Positions 22,847 to 34,877 are shown, counted from the first letter of the stretch. The stretch is DNA of 64,000 nucleotides from Dipodascopsis uninucleata var. uninucleata (GCA_030568195.1 JAJLTO010000002.1:682001-746000); one strand, 5' to 3'. Notes: generated by a model from the sequence alone, not told the origin. Numbers and translations: made by a program.

Positions 22847-23575
22847 ATGACGAAGAGATCAAGAATAATGGGCCATAAGAGTAGATCTCAGCTGACTCAT
22901 TTCTTGTGTATACCGCTGAAAAGTCCGCAGTTAGCCACAGCGCTACTGGATATGCGCAATGACATCCTTGCGGATCGAAGATTCGACGTCCCAAAACGGG
23001 CATTTCGTCCCGCAGAAACAATTCACTTTACTCTCGGTGTCATGTCATTGAGTGACAGAAAAAATCTTCAACGTGCTTGCGATGCTTTAAGAGAAATTGA
23101 AATGCCATCACATCCTCTCTTTACTGGTCTAGCAGGACTGACCGCGTTTGAAGGATCCTCGAAACAAAACGCCAATGTCTTATTTGCGAAGCCTACAGGT
23201 CCAGACGTACAGACATTACAAGAATTTTCAAATAAAGTCCGCCGAAAATTTATTGATATGGGTCTTGTACTTGAAGATACGCCAAAAAGAACGCAAATTT
23301 CTACAGAAGTAGTACTCCATGCTACAATTATCAATACGATTTATGCGATTAGTAATGTCAAAATCGAGCAGGCGCCAGATGCTAACGGAGAAAGAAAAAA
23401 TAAAATAAAACAAATAAGACCAAAAATAGATGCAAGGATAATGCTAGATAAGTATGCTGACTACAAATTCATGGATCCTACCCATTTGGAGAGATTAGAA
23501 ATTTGTAAAATGGGCGAGAGGAAGCTAGCAGAGGGCGGCGGGTACGAGATGGTTGCATTTGTGGATTTGCCTTGA
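22847..23575 (+). CDS. AKAP7/ASCC1-like 2H phosphoesterase
   Basis: 242-residue intronless protein of the AKAP7 2'5' RNA ligase-like domain family (2H phosphoesterases), which includes ASCC1. Both HxT/S signatures are present: H60-F-T in ETIHFTLGVMSL and H158-A-T in EVVLHATIINT. The opening LTHFLCIPL and the closing ICKMGERKLAEGGGYEMVAF also match the family. 2H enzymes act on cyclic phosphates or 2'-5' linkages; the substrate of the fungal proteins is not established. No KH domain is present, unlike human ASCC1. The start is the ATG giving MTKRSRIMGHKSRSQ; a second Met at residue 8 is possible. Confidence 0.88.
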   Translation: MTKRSRIMGHKSRSQLTHFLCIPLKSPQLATALLDMRNDILADRRFDVPKRAFRPAETIHFTLGVMSLSDRKNLQRACDALREIEMPSHPLFTGLAGLTAFEGSSKQNANVLFAKPTGPDVQTLQEFSNKVRRKFIDMGLVLEDTPKRTQISTEVVLHATIINTIYAISNVKIEQAPDANGERKNKIKQIRPKIDARIMLDKYADYKFMDPTHLERLEICKMGERKLAEGGGYEMVAFVDLP

Positions 23576-23696
23576 CACTGTGTAGAATTTCGACGATATT
23601 TTTGCAGATGAATACAATAAATTGACTATTACAAGAAAAATATTCCTAATAGAGCTGGGTATTTGAAAGTAAGCTATCTTTCACGTGTATGATACA

Positions 23697-25150
23697 TCAG
23701 TTCTCCTTGTCTTCCTCACCAGAGAATGCCCATTGAGGGACAAGATTACGAGTAGCTCTCATATGAGCAGTTTGAGGTTCGTATTTCTGAGCTTCTGCAG
23801 ATATCTCTTCATCGTCCTCGACAGCCCATGTCCACTGAGTCTTACCGGCACGGGAGCCCATGCCATTACCTTGAATATTAATTCCCTGAAATCTGTCTGT
23901 GGTAGCACTAACAGGAGACTTCGCTCCAAGATCAGTATCAGAGTATATATCTTTGCGTATATTACTATTATTAGAAGACTGTGAAAAGGGGGTTGTTGTC
24001 TTCTTTTCAACGGATTCCTCTTCATCGTCAGACAGACCCATTCCAATGTGCCATTGAGGTCTTGAACTGTGAGATCCCATTCCATTACCGTGAATTTTAA
24101 TACCCTCAAAACGTCCCTGTGGCATTGGAGACTGATCACTAATTTCAAATTGGCTGTAGAGATCTTTCCGAAATTGGCCTGCTTGTGGCTCAGGCTTACC
24201 TGTCTTGCTGTCATAGTCCCAAGTGAGCTCGTCTGGCTGTGGCTTCATATTTGCTCTAGTTTTAGTGTAAGGGGACAATGGTTTCTCAGGAGTACCAAAC
24301 TTCCAATGAGGTTCAAAATTCTTCTGATTGAAGATGCGCTTAGCACGAATTTGTTCGGGTGTGTCAGAATTAGCGAAAATGTCTACTGACTGAGGTGCAG
24401 TTCCCTGCCTTGCGGGTGATCTTGGAACAGGTCCTGTCTGGGAGTCAACGATGTCTTGAAATGATCTTGATGGCGGCTTAGAGGACTCGGAAGGAGGAAC
24501 AACAGCAGGCCTGCTATACGGCATTTCGGCATCGGGTTCCTGCTCTGAGACATCGTATTGTTTCTTTGGAGGACTAGGAGTAGCTCTGATGGTAGCTGAT
24601 TGTGGTGATGGATTATCAGATGGAGTAGCGTCGCTCACGAGTAACTTTTCTTGCTCAATTCCGTTGAAAATGGGCCAAATATTTCCTCGAGTACCAATGA
24701 TATTAATCTGTTTAAGCATAGTTCCCTGATCCCAAAACAATCTTATCGACTTAATCTTGCCGTTCTGGAAGACAACCGAATGGATCTAATTAAAGTAAAC
24801 ATGTTAGTAACTCAAATGCATAGAATTTCAAAATGGATTCTTACAATCGGCAAAGTAACAGTATTATCAACAACAAAGTTCTTATCCAATCCATGAACAT
24901 ATGATCCTGTTCCATTAAGGTATTCAATTGTGGTGCTCGTTTCAAGAACAACCGAATCAGCTGCTTGATGGGCAGAGATGATATTCTCCGACTTCTTAAG
25001 AAGCCGCGAACTCTGTACTAAATGATGCAGGATTGCAGCTGATCCATTGAATACTTGGAGAGAAGTTACATACGTAAACCTAGCATCATCTGCCAGAAGG
25101 TCAGCGGAAGGATGCAGCAAAAAGGTTTTGTACACGTCAAGTAGAGTCAT
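23697..25150 (-). CDS. NTF2-like domain protein with C-terminal tandem repeats
   Basis: 464-residue fungal protein from exons 25150-24845 and 24785-23697. Residues 1 to about 145 form an NTF2-like domain, with LADDARFTYVTSLQVFNG, TTIEYLNGTGSYVHGLDKNF and, across the splice, VTLPIIHSVVFQNGKIKSIR then LFWDQGTMLKQINIIG. The remainder is low-complexity and acidic. It includes two related segments, each running from a KD(L/I)YS motif through RF(E/Q)GI(K/N)I(H/Q)GNGMGS to QW and an acidic DDEE run; a further short QWAFSGEED closes the protein. Other fungi have NTF2-like proteins with such W-plus-acidic tails, but their role is unclear to me. The start is the ATG at 25150 (MTLLDVYKTFL); the two codons before it begin at TTG. 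Confidence 0.8.
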
Positions 25151-25620
25151 TTTCAATTAAGAACGTTCGACTTCGGTATATCGCTTCGAAAACTAGACTA
25201 CTGTATGTTAGTGAGAGCAATTTATTCACTCAATGTTACTCTGTTTAATGGCTATATATAATCAAATAGATCATAGAAAGGAAAGATATGTTTTCGGGAA
25301 GATTCATTAAATATATTGGCATAAAGGGTGATGCTTGAGACCTGCTGTTTTGGTTGTGTAACTATAAGTTGAATGATGTTTTTGTTACTCAGTTTGGATA
25401 ACCATGACCGGGTAATGCGTTACCAGAGCAACAATACGTCTTCTATTTCCTAACCAATCAAACGAGATGGAAAGCAAGTCGACTTCTTTTTTAATACTAC
25501 TGCCATAAAATTAAGCGGGTAGAACCACTAAAAGGTTTATAAAGAGAGGAGCATCTTTCAGTCAAAAAGCATTTACCTATCAGCGATTCTTTATAATCTG
25601 ATTGATCGAATTAAGATAAA
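25151..25620. promoter_or_regulatory. divergent promoter with CCAAT box
   Basis: 470-bp spacer between the NTF2-like gene (minus) and the complex I subunit gene (plus). CCAAT lies at 25454-25458, 163 bp before the complex I start codon. CCAAT boxes are bound by the HAP complex, which controls respiratory genes in fungi, so the position is sensible. Function is inferred, not shown. Confidence 0.4.
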
Positions 25621-26128
25621 ATGGCTTTTATTGACCACGAAGTTCCCCCAGAGGGCGGTATGTAAATGTGATAGAGGGAGGAAAATATCGATAAAAACTG
25701 CAAAGCCTACAAGTACAAGTGGCCTGGGTTCAATATTATTAATATCGGTTCGTGCATGGTCGATATGCTAATGGAGGTTTTTTCTTAACTGTAGAGTTCC
25801 GAAGATATAAGAAAGTGTCATTCGATGATATTGACTACAAAGATCCTGCTCAGCTTCGTGCCGCTCAGCGAAGTGAGCTCGAACATCAGTGGATTAAGCA
25901 ATATGCTCTCAGAGTTACACGGGATGCCTTGAAATTGTGCTATGAAACCCGAAGTGTTAACCAACTTGAAGACTGCAAGGACTTAGCGCGTGAGTGGTCG
26001 GCTTAATTTAAGATATTAGCTATCAAGATAGCTCTTCTAACTGGAATTTAGTAAAATACTTCGAGATGCTACCAACCCACAGACTGCATGGATACGCAGC
26101 TATTCAGAAGAATGATCCATCAAAGTAG
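25621..26128 (+). CDS. NADH dehydrogenase (complex I) NDUFB10/PDSW-like subunit
   Basis: 102-residue accessory subunit of the complex I membrane arm, family NDUFB10 (fungal 12-kDa subunit). Exons are 25621-25657, 25795-25989 and 26052-26128. Key features are FDDIDYKDP, the helical HQWIKQYALRVTRDALKLCYE and a C-x11-C pair (CYETRSVNQLEDC), then CKDLALKYFEML read across the second splice. Fungal homologues have the closely similar REGVNHLEKC...LREKYLEML. Length agrees with fungal members. No N-terminal presequence is visible, which is normal for this subunit. Its presence argues against Saccharomyces or Schizosaccharomyces, which lack complex I. Confidence 0.82.
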
Positions 26129-26798
26129 ATATTACTACTGTTTTCGCGTCTTATTGTTTGTCCTGGTGTTTGCGTCGTTCAGTCTTTAGTCACAAATACG
26201 TATCAACGTCGGAGATAATAGAAGTGTGCTTCCTTGCCCGGATTCGGACAATGCAGAATACCGAAGCAAAGATTTACTTAACATATATCATGACTTTGGA
26301 ATCTTTTAATTATTTGGATCGCTTTTCTATATATCAATTATCTTTTACATCAATGCGACTTGTTACAATTTAGCCTGTGCTAGAACTGCTATCAAAGAAT
26401 AAAGGAGTACTCCCGAGGAGGATTTGACATTCCATCTGTTTCTTGTTATGCTCTTTTAAAACGTTAGTACTATATCTAGTGTAAATAATAATAATCTCTT
26501 TCTATTTGAAAAATTCACTATAAAATCCCATAATAAATGAGCCGAATATTGTAGTGCGTACTACAACTAAGTTGAGCGTGAAAATAGCTTATTCGGAGAG
26601 ATGCAGTTTAGCTTCATGCGGCTTTAGCCTGCAGTGAATTAATATTCTATGCGCAAGCAAGAATATTTCCACTGTCATTGATCATTATCACTTCCTGTCA
26701 TCTTTCGAGAACGAATAAAAAAGAAGGAAGCATTACTACTAATTGGCTTCAATATAGGACTGAACATAAATCAGAGGACAATATCCGGAATATAAGCG
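26129..26798. other. intergenic, no gene seen
   Basis: Spacer between two plus-strand genes holding a 3' UTR and a promoter. The frame at 26158-26373 has no recognisable content. Confidence 0.55.
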
Positions 26799-28007
26799 AT
26801 GACTAAAAAATTTCTTAGAGAAAAGCACATAGAGTACATTAAGTCGTTAGATAAGGTATTGATTTCACCCGCTATCCTTCAGCGACATTGTAATGGTGTT
26901 AATGAGCATTGATGAAGTATTAAACGGCGAATAATCTAGTTCTATTCATCTTACTGACATATCGTGTTTAGAAGCAAGATGAGTTGGAGTATTGGCTCTC
27001 AGAGCACTTGCGGATGAGTACGTATACGACGATGGAAAAACGACTTTATAAAATGGCGATGTATTACTGGTAGCTGATATCCGTATTAGGTGGCGTCTAC
27101 TGGGGACTAACAGCATTGGATCTAATGGGTGCAAAAGATGAGCTCTCGAGAGATGATATGATTAAATATGTGAAGTCTTGTCAACACCCCAATGGTAAGT
27201 TATTTCTGACTTGAATAATGTTGAACGTCATAATAAGATATATTGATTATTTATGTAGGTGGATTCGGAGCAAACCCTTTACATGATCCTCATATTCTGT
27301 ATACACTCTCTGCAGTTCAAATAATGGTTATTCAAGATGCTCTTGAAGAAATTGACTGTGATAAAGTGGTTGACTATGTAGTATCACTGCAGGATAGTGA
27401 AACAGGAGCAGTGCGCGGGGATCACAATGGAGATGTCATTGACACAAGGTTCGTTTATGTGGCAATGAACTGTTTATCACTATTAGACCGACTAGATAGA
27501 TTAGACGTGGATAAAGCAGTAGAGTTTATTAATCACTGTAAAAACTTTGATGGTGGTTATGGAATGGTACCGGGCGCAGAGAGTCATTCCGCTCAAATAT
27601 TCACCTGCATAGGGGCCTTGACTATAGCAAAGCGATTAGATCTTGTAGATCGAGATATGCTATGCTGGTGGCTTTGTGAAAGACAGTTACCTTCAGGTGG
27701 ACTTAATGGAAGGCCTGAGAAATTGCCAGATGTTTGCTACAGTCAGTGGGTGCTATCATCTTTAGCTATGCTAGATCGACTGGACTGGATAGACGGTCCA
27801 AAATTATGCGAATTCATTCTCGAGGCGCAAGATGAAGAATCCGGCGGTATTGCAGACCGTAAAGATGATATGGCAGATGTTTTTCACACACTCTTTGGTA
27901 TTGTTGGTTTAAGTTTGCTTGGATATGATGGAATAGAGAAAGTTGATCCAATACACTGTATGCCAGTTAAAGTAATGGACCGATTGTACGCACAGAGGAA
28001 AAAATAA
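26799..28007 (+). CDS. BET2: geranylgeranyltransferase type II beta subunit (Bet2)
   Basis: 318-residue catalytic subunit of Rab geranylgeranyltransferase, which attaches geranylgeranyl groups to C-terminal cysteines of Rab GTPases delivered by the escort protein Mrs6. Exons are 26799-26855, 26972-27017, 27090-27194 and 27259-28007. Prenyltransferase alpha-alpha repeats carry the usual GGFG/GGYG/GGLNGR turns (for example [19 protein letters not shown] and [19 protein letters not shown]). Zinc ligands are visible: Asp in LPDVCYSQW with the Cys two residues on, and His in ADVFHTLFG. Length is normal for Bet2 (about 325). A Rab substrate ending in CC is encoded 10 kb away. Confidence 0.94.
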
Positions 28008-28144
28008 AGCTGAAGAATCATATAGCAATTATGTAATATTCAAGCATTTAGAATATGTTTCTTTAATAATCAAAATCATCTAATTACGCAGAGAAGAGAT
28101 TAAATAGTGATCGCACTTATGTCTTTTATATACTCATTTCTGAC

Positions 28145-28785
28145 CTATTTAGTTTTCAACTTTGATGGATCATTCGCAGGTACCCATTTGGAGATTCTAT
28201 AGCCGAAATCAATCATCATCACAAGAGGAACAAAGAAAGTCGGCGAATAAATTAGTAGAAGTGACGTACGACTACTTTCGCTTATAGTAGGTGCCCAGTA
28301 TATTTCTGCGAGACACGCGAAAGTAGTAACTGTAGCTTCTACGGCATACATCAATATCCCTACGTAGCAACCTTTCTTACCTATAAATATTCATAAACAA
28401 AATACGTTAGAACTTCATTTTAATTACCAAAAGTGCATGAGCAATATTTTGGAACGATGGAATACGAACCCTTGTAGAGACTATAAGCAGCATATGGGAA
28501 AAAAGGCCACTGAATGAAGGCTTCCAATAGAAGAAATGAATATAGGAACGCTGGTGGATATTTCATCAAGGGGTCCTCATATTTATTGATCATAATATCA
28601 AACATATTCTTGTGGAATGTGCTACGCTCTTCATAACGAATCAAGGCACCACAGTCCATGGCTGTCACCAGTGTGTGGAGAACACTATAGAATTAGCATT
28701 TTCTCTTGAGCTCGTCAATATCCACATCAACTACCAGTACTTACAAATAGCCAGCATAAAACTTATCTGCAATACTGATTGCCAT
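28145..28785 (-). CDS. EXPERA-domain membrane protein (TMEM97/sigma-2-like)
   Basis: 177-residue protein with four predicted membrane helices, of the EXPERA fold shared by TMEM97/sigma-2 receptor, EBP and TM6SF2. Exons are 28785-28745, 28684-28428 and 28380-28145; frames join cleanly. Reading order is MAISIADKFYAGYFVLHTLV, then MDCGALI, a lumenal loop ending MNKYEDPL-like sequence, helix 2 (PAFLYSFLLLEAFIQWPFF), helix 3 (GILMYAVEATVTTFACLAEI) and helix 4 (LLLIYSPTFFVPLVMMIDFG). The last residues PSKLKTK form a Lys-rich ER-retrieval-like tail. The role is probably sterol or lipid related, by family only. It converges on Bet2 with 137 bp between the two stop codons. Confidence 0.8.
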
Positions 28786-29534
28786 TGTATATTATACAAA
28801 AGATTAACAGTAATCTAATAGTTGTCCTTCTAAGATAAGAAAATATATTTCTCGATATAAAGCAAGCGTTATGGAGAATTGAATCCCATGCCTGATATCT
28901 GACACCAATCTCAGAAACTGATAGTCAAATTTACATAAATTTTTAGACGTATTACAAATGTGAGCAGGGAGTATTATTTGTTACAGTAAATGCATATACG
29001 TCAAACATACTTATACATCTTGTCTTTATATGATGGCAAACCTGGGAATATTTCAAGACAAAATATTACATCAGATCACTGCGGATCCTGAATAATCCTG
29101 AATACACTGAAAGAAAAAATACTTTTGGACGTGTAAAAATGCATTATATGAATAAAAAAAAAACAGTGCTTATAATTACAATAGCATCTTTCTTGTTGTT
29201 ACTCTTGACTAGTACTTTTAAAAAGAGTTCTAACCCCCAAAGAGGAACGGGTTTATACTGTCATATTAGCTTTCGTTTAATCCCATTAAAAAAACCATGT
29301 ACTCCATAATAAAACGACAAAATTCCCAAGCACATATTATTCTCAAAGATCCCATATAATGTGTAGGTGTAAAATGCAAAAGATAGCGAGAGATTTTAGG
29401 AAAAGCCAGGCTCATGCAGAGAAACTATTCTCATTCATTCATCTCAGTCAGCTCCAAACAAGCGAACACGTAATAACATATGCCCAAGCAGATCATAATC
29501 CACCATTCAATTTGAATGACCATAAAAATTTAGT
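28786..29534. other. intergenic, no gene seen
   Basis: AT-rich spacer between two minus-strand genes, holding one promoter and one 3' UTR. No further feature is supported. Confidence 0.55.
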
Positions 29535-29849
29535 CTAGAAACTTCTTGACAATGACTCAACAACATGATTCTGCTTAGCGTGAGCAATAGTCTCCAATCT
29601 GTCTGATCTCAAATGATATTGCTCTTCATAAGCATCATGTAAAGACTTTTGAGCAGCATTCTTATCAGTCAACTTTGCGAACAGACATGAGTCACCGGAG
29701 CATCCACAAGCAAGACGGTGACTAGTATCAGTCTGAGAGTCTGCCATAATCAGAGTAGGATGCTGGTGTGGAACAACACTTGGTTTCTCCGCAACACGAG
29801 GAGGAATGTAAAGATTGTCCAAAATATCGTGTATTCTTGATGAATCCAT
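29535..29849 (-). CDS. small protein of unknown function
   Basis: I do not recognise this 104-residue protein. It starts at a proper ATG (MDSSRIHDILDNLYIPPRV) and needs no intron. A compact Cys cluster, RLACGCSGDSCLFAKL, lies near residue 50. It is followed by a charged, probably helical segment rich in H, E, R and Q (DAYEEQYHLRSDRLETIAHA). There is no signal peptide or membrane helix. The base composition, with clear codon-like structure and an isolated coding-length frame, supports a real gene. The three cysteines could bind a metal, but that is a guess. A TA microsatellite lies 75 bp upstream. Confidence 0.55.
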   Translation of the reverse strand: MDSSRIHDILDNLYIPPRVAEKPSVVPHQHPTLIMADSQTDTSHRLACGCSGDSCLFAKLTDKNAAQKSLHDAYEEQYHLRSDRLETIAHAKQNHVVESLSRSF

Positions 29850-32800
29850 TATGATATGTATGCAATATTAATAAAGATGTAGACAAGGAATATGAATTGC
29901 CACAACGAAAGTGCAGTTAACAACTATATATATATATATATATATATTGTCTTTGTTTCAACGAAAGTCAGAAAAAAGACTTCCCTTACTTCTCAAATAG
30001 TATGTGATATTCGATTGTTTCGAATTAATCTTAGATCCAAGAATCAGTCTTAGAATAGTAGAACAACCTGGTCCTTATATACTCGATCAACATGATGAAT
30101 GTTACTACCGGTTCTATAAACCATGTGGTAAAGCGGCGATGAAATAATTTATGCGCCACAGCATCATTGCTAAATAAGATTTATACCTCGTAGTTGTATA
30201 CCGCGTACTATTTTTTTCACGTATACGTTACTTCTTTCGTTTCTTTTCTGTCTTTGTACGCCTATAATTACAGTTGCGGTGCTCTTAGCCGCCACACTTT
30301 ATAATGCTGCAAATAATTTTTCCGTCAACAACCGACCACGTTTAGTATGTAGTGATTTTTGCTTCTATTTTAAGACTACAAATATTTCCTTGATTGCCAT
30401 GACAACAAGCTGTTCCTTACAATACTCCCCATAGTAAAAGCATATGATCCTCCTCACATTACCTCCCAATAGAAGGCTCAGCCACCATCCAGCTTCTGCT
30501 AGAGCTGTCATTTTATGTTCGGCCGCTTTCATTCTATGCGGATTCTTGTGACCATTATTTGTCATCCAGAACTTCTTATTTCAACATCGCTAATATATTC
30601 AATCGTGAATTACTCGTGCACTTTCTTGTAGTAGAAACATCTCTGCATTATTATTGTATAGACGATTAAACGAGCCATTTCTGATAAAAAGCAATTAGCA
30701 CATAATAAACCCAATCGAAAGTATGTCTATTCTAGGGTATATAAAATTTTGCTGGAATTATTAAGAGTAAGTCGATGGCTGATTAAAGCAGAAAAGGGAA
30801 ATGCAAGTGCACACAACGGTGGCTGAAGTTTCTAGCAATCACTACACGTGTTCCATTTTTAAGTACAATTATATCGTATTGTGGTGTAAACGAATCTGTG
30901 CGAGTGATTTATGCTTCCAGGCCATCTTATGCAAGTTTATGTGATTTTTCTGTTTTAATATGTGATCTGACAACATAATATTCCAGCGGAGTACAGTATT
31001 AGAGTTTGTGATTTGTCTGTGATCAATATATATACAATTGAACTTTATTTTGGTATTTTGAGCGCCCTTTGACCGAGAGAGTATGATGTCTTTCAAAGGT
31101 ATGCCTTCTCACAAAATGACTCAGGTCATTTATCCAGTCAAGTGGCTTGATCTTGAAAGGTACTAGCTACGTGGCTTGTACCTTGACCATATAGACGATG
31201 GAAAATTTTTATACTAGCAAGCCGACCACAGCCGTAGGCTCTGCTCTATCGTACTAAATTCGGTGGCCTCTTCACTATACTACACTGGATGATTCTCACA
31301 TGTACTAGATACTTTCATAGAAGGTAGTCATGAGATCACTTTTCTCGACTATTCTTAGAAAACAGTTCTCTTTGTGTACTATTTTCGATCCAAGGCACCA
31401 TAATAATAATTTCCCGAGATTTCTCCATCGAGGAACCTCAAAATCCATTGAGAAGCTAATACCTCCGACTGTTGTCAAGAAGGGAAAGAAATTAAGTTTT
31501 AACAAGGACTTCATAATGGCTAGTTCAACAACAAAATCGGTTTCTTGGGCAACTTACTAGAAGCTTTATTTAGTCAGTGAACTTCGCCATTAAAGTACAT
31601 GATGCAGCTCTGAGAAAGAGTACATTAGAACCCTATACCATAGTACCTGGCAAGGAGTAGCTACGTTGTCCTCAGATCACTGCCACGCAAGACATGCATA
31701 CATTTCTATGTTTATTACATGTTCGCTCATTTTATTTGTTTGAGATGCTGCAATTATCTGGGGCTTGAAAGCAGATCATGTTGTCAGAAAGCCGTCTAAT
31801 ATGTCCAGTTTGCGGCGTCAGCGATTCTTAGCCGACGATAATTTTTAATTCATCCTTTATTTCGGTAGGGATTGCGGATACTTACTCGATTCTTAAATTT
31901 GCTGGCAGCATATCATTTTGTTAAATTAGTAATTAGAGCCCCTCGGAGAATCAATACGGCGCATTAAGTGGTCCACGTAAGCGTACTCCTGTAAGACAAT
32001 TTTTTTATTTGAAACGGCATCCTATGGCTTTGCAGACAACATAATGTACAGGTAGGTTTCCCGACTGCACATAGAGAGCTAGAAAATACATTCACCAGAA
32101 AAGATTGAGCAATTCACTGTGGATCTTATCGAGATATAGCTAAAACTAAACTTTTGGACTGGAGAAGGAAGTGCACAATTAGCTAGGCAGAGTAGACGAG
32201 TAAGGAGTGGCATCTATTACTCTATACGGTTGACGAAATCAACTTGCAATTGCTAGAGCTACATGCAGCAAATTGCACTCGCCATGTAGAATCTCTCGTA
32301 AACGAAGTAGAGATATCCGTATTTAAATTTCTAGAGGTAAACTATGTCTAATACCGAATATGAGGTCAGATCGCGACGATTGGAATAGCCAAGAGCGAAA
32401 GGAAGAGAAGCTCAGCAGCTGGATCGCAAAGATAAATGTCGCAACAAGTCGATATAGAACAACCTTTTGATCTCGTACAACCGATTAAGGTCTATAAACA
32501 TTTCAGAGAAAATAGTGAGAATGTTATTTAACGGTAGGCTGGAAATTGCAAATGCGAGAACTATGAAGGTGAAGGAACCCACTGGTTTCACAATGTAACC
32601 GAATAATTTGGAGATTTCCAGCTGCTGAGAGCGTTTGAACAGTAGCCGTAGTCCGACACACACAGATATCTAGACGGTACTATGCTAGCTCAACAACATA
32701 ACGAGGCCCGCCCGACTCAGTGCGTTTAAGGCATAAATAAAGAAATCATGATACCGACTGTTCGCTCTGGTTTACTGGTAAACTCGCTTTTAGCTAGTGT

Positions 32801-33790
32801 AGAAAGGAGCATGGCAATTTTATATGGTCCAGCGTACTACAGTAGTTATTTAGACATCCCTTTCGGCTTGCTTTAAAATCCTTGGATTGATAGCTTCTAC
32901 GAAGCTAATGGCCACCATTACAGATACTCACAAAAGAGATTAAAGATACAAGACAACGTATACCAATAATTTGCTAGACTTATGATAATATAGGAGGATG
33001 TACAAGTCCCTAGAAAGTAGCTATACTCCAGATCTTTGATCGTGAACCCAGCACCGCAGTTAGTCTGTTCCACAGATCTTGAAATGCTACGGACATATTT
33101 AGTACTCGTTTCAAGAACAGAGACTAGATGCTGATATCATTTTCTGAGAGCGCCAACGATATTTTGGTGCACTGTAGATAGTTTAAAGCACCATAGATAA
33201 CATTCCTATTACAAGTTAAATAGTAGATGTTTAAGACTAACTATGGTTGCTACCATACAAAGTTAACTGCCTTGCTATTTTACTGAATTATATATCGCTT
33301 AGTATTTAAAGCTATAGGTAGAAATAACGCGAGATGAAAACAGACCAATTCTCCTATACGCCACGATCGGCCATACAAGCTATTGCAAAAATCTCTTGTC
33401 ATTTACCAGCTTCTGCTTTTTTACACAATTCATACAAACAAGTGAGCTGCCTAAAAGAAGTCTAGATCTGGCTTTCAAGTATGCTCCAAAGCTATTAAAA
33501 ATGCATTACACGAGGTGTGATTCATGGAGAAAGAAGTATCCTTGTACTGCGAACGGACAAATGATAGATGACAAAATGCTCAGTTCAACTAAACTGAAAA
33601 CTCCATTATTAAACAGATACAAGCATAATGGAATCACTGAAATCAGAAGCAGCTAAATTAGAACATGGAAATGAAAAATATATTATATATGAGACAAGCG
33701 GACAAAACTGATATCTAACTCATAGACGCAACAACAAACAGATAACTTATTTTATCATAATATCATGTCCTTCTACTGTTGCATGTGTAT
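29850..33790. other. 3.9-kb gene-free block
   Basis: No gene is supported. The best small frame is 31330-31560 on the plus strand (76 codons from ATG, basic hydrophobic start), too short and featureless to call. Around 32190-32345 a plus-strand frame stays open without a start codon and matches nothing I know. Decayed repeats are possible but not identifiable by eye. Confidence 0.5.
29925..29947. repeat. TA dinucleotide microsatellite
   Basis: An uninterrupted TA run of 23 nt lies just upstream of the 104-residue protein gene. It could vary in length between strains. Confidence 0.9.
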
Positions 33791-34401
33791 TTAGTTGCCC
33801 ATTATCTTGTTAGTGATCTTGGCAATGATATGTAATGCAACAACACTCAGAATGAATCCGACACTCAAGACCATAACGACAACAGGATCAACTATCAGTC
33901 CAGCAGCTTCGTCAGTATAGAGCTTAAGCATGGTCGAACTTGATCCCCCGGCACCAGCAGCTCTAGTGGAATTTGGCCGTTGATTCGCCAATGCCTGCTG
34001 ACGCTCCTGAGTAGCTCGTCGCCTATTAAATTGTACAAAAGGTCAGTCATCGCAATCTATTAATCATTCCACTTGAAAAATACTATATAGTACGGAGCTC
34101 TATGCCATATCAATGCGTATATAAACAGCCATCGTGTCAATTGCATTGTACACATTTTGCAATTACAAGTTGCAATCCTTCTTATTAAGAAATAAAATCA
34201 TCGAACATACCGGACAGCACTTCGAGGACCTCCGGGAGGAGCAGCTCCTGATGACGGTGCGGACTATAGAAAGTATTTTATGTCAGAGTGTATTCTAAGA
34301 CTATATTTTCATTTTCTCTCGTCGTCAATTCTCTCGTCTCTCAATCCCTTGACATCCTATTAACATATTCTAAGTAATCTAATCGTTGTAAGACTTACCA
34401 T
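33791..34401 (-). CDS. SBH1: Sec61 beta subunit (Sbh1)
   Basis: 95-residue tail-anchored beta subunit of the ER protein-conducting Sec61 channel. Exons are 34401-34399, 34263-34211 and 34022-33791. The first coding exon is just the ATG, directly followed by GTAAGT. Joined, the protein begins M-SAPSSGAAPPGGPRS, then VRRRATQERQQALANQRPNS, GAGGSSSTMLKLYTDEAAG and the single tail anchor VDPVVVMVLSVGFILSVVAL, ending KITNKIMGN. All of this fits the family, including the conserved LKLYTDEA-x-G-x-x-VDP before the membrane helix. The frame fits only if the lone ATG is used. Confidence 0.93.
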
Positions 34402-34877
34402 ATTCTAAATATTATATAGTAATAACAACTTTTAAAGGTCGAAGTAGTTTCAACCTCAATGTTGTCGATAAGATGTTATAGAACACTCTCTCTTGCCCAG
34501 GTGTCCTTTTTTGTGTTTTTGTTTTAAGAGCGGTTAATTGTAGTTACTTAGGTATGTAAGGGTTTCAGTATTCATAACACAAATACATAAGTTTACAGAT
34601 ATAATAGTATTTTAATAAGTAAATTAATATACTACAACTCTTACACATATATTGTGTAATATCTACAGCGACACTACGGTGCTATTTCACTACAAAAAAG
34701 CCCACTACTAAAGAATTCTAATCAAAGAAATTCATTTATTACAAATCTTGCAAGTATATAATTACAACCAATCACATTCTTGTGTACATGCAAAATGTGA
34801 CCTGTATTCTTTTGATTTTGTTTCCTTGACTAAACCCCATTTTATGTATTTATTTTATCAGAAACCAAAAACCTAGT
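34402..34877. other. intergenic, no gene seen
   Basis: Spacer between the Sec61 beta start and the eL20 stop, both genes on the minus strand. It holds the Sec61 beta promoter and eL20 3' UTR. No HomolD box was found in it. Confidence 0.55.

Noticed and set aside
31330-31560. 76-codon frame with a mitochondrial-presequence-like start
   Set aside because: Short, isolated in a gene-free block, with no family resemblance; chance is more likely without transcript support.
32412-32663. 83-codon hydrophobic minus-strand frame
   Set aside because: No recognisable family and no supporting neighbours; hydrophobic frames are common by chance in T-rich DNA.
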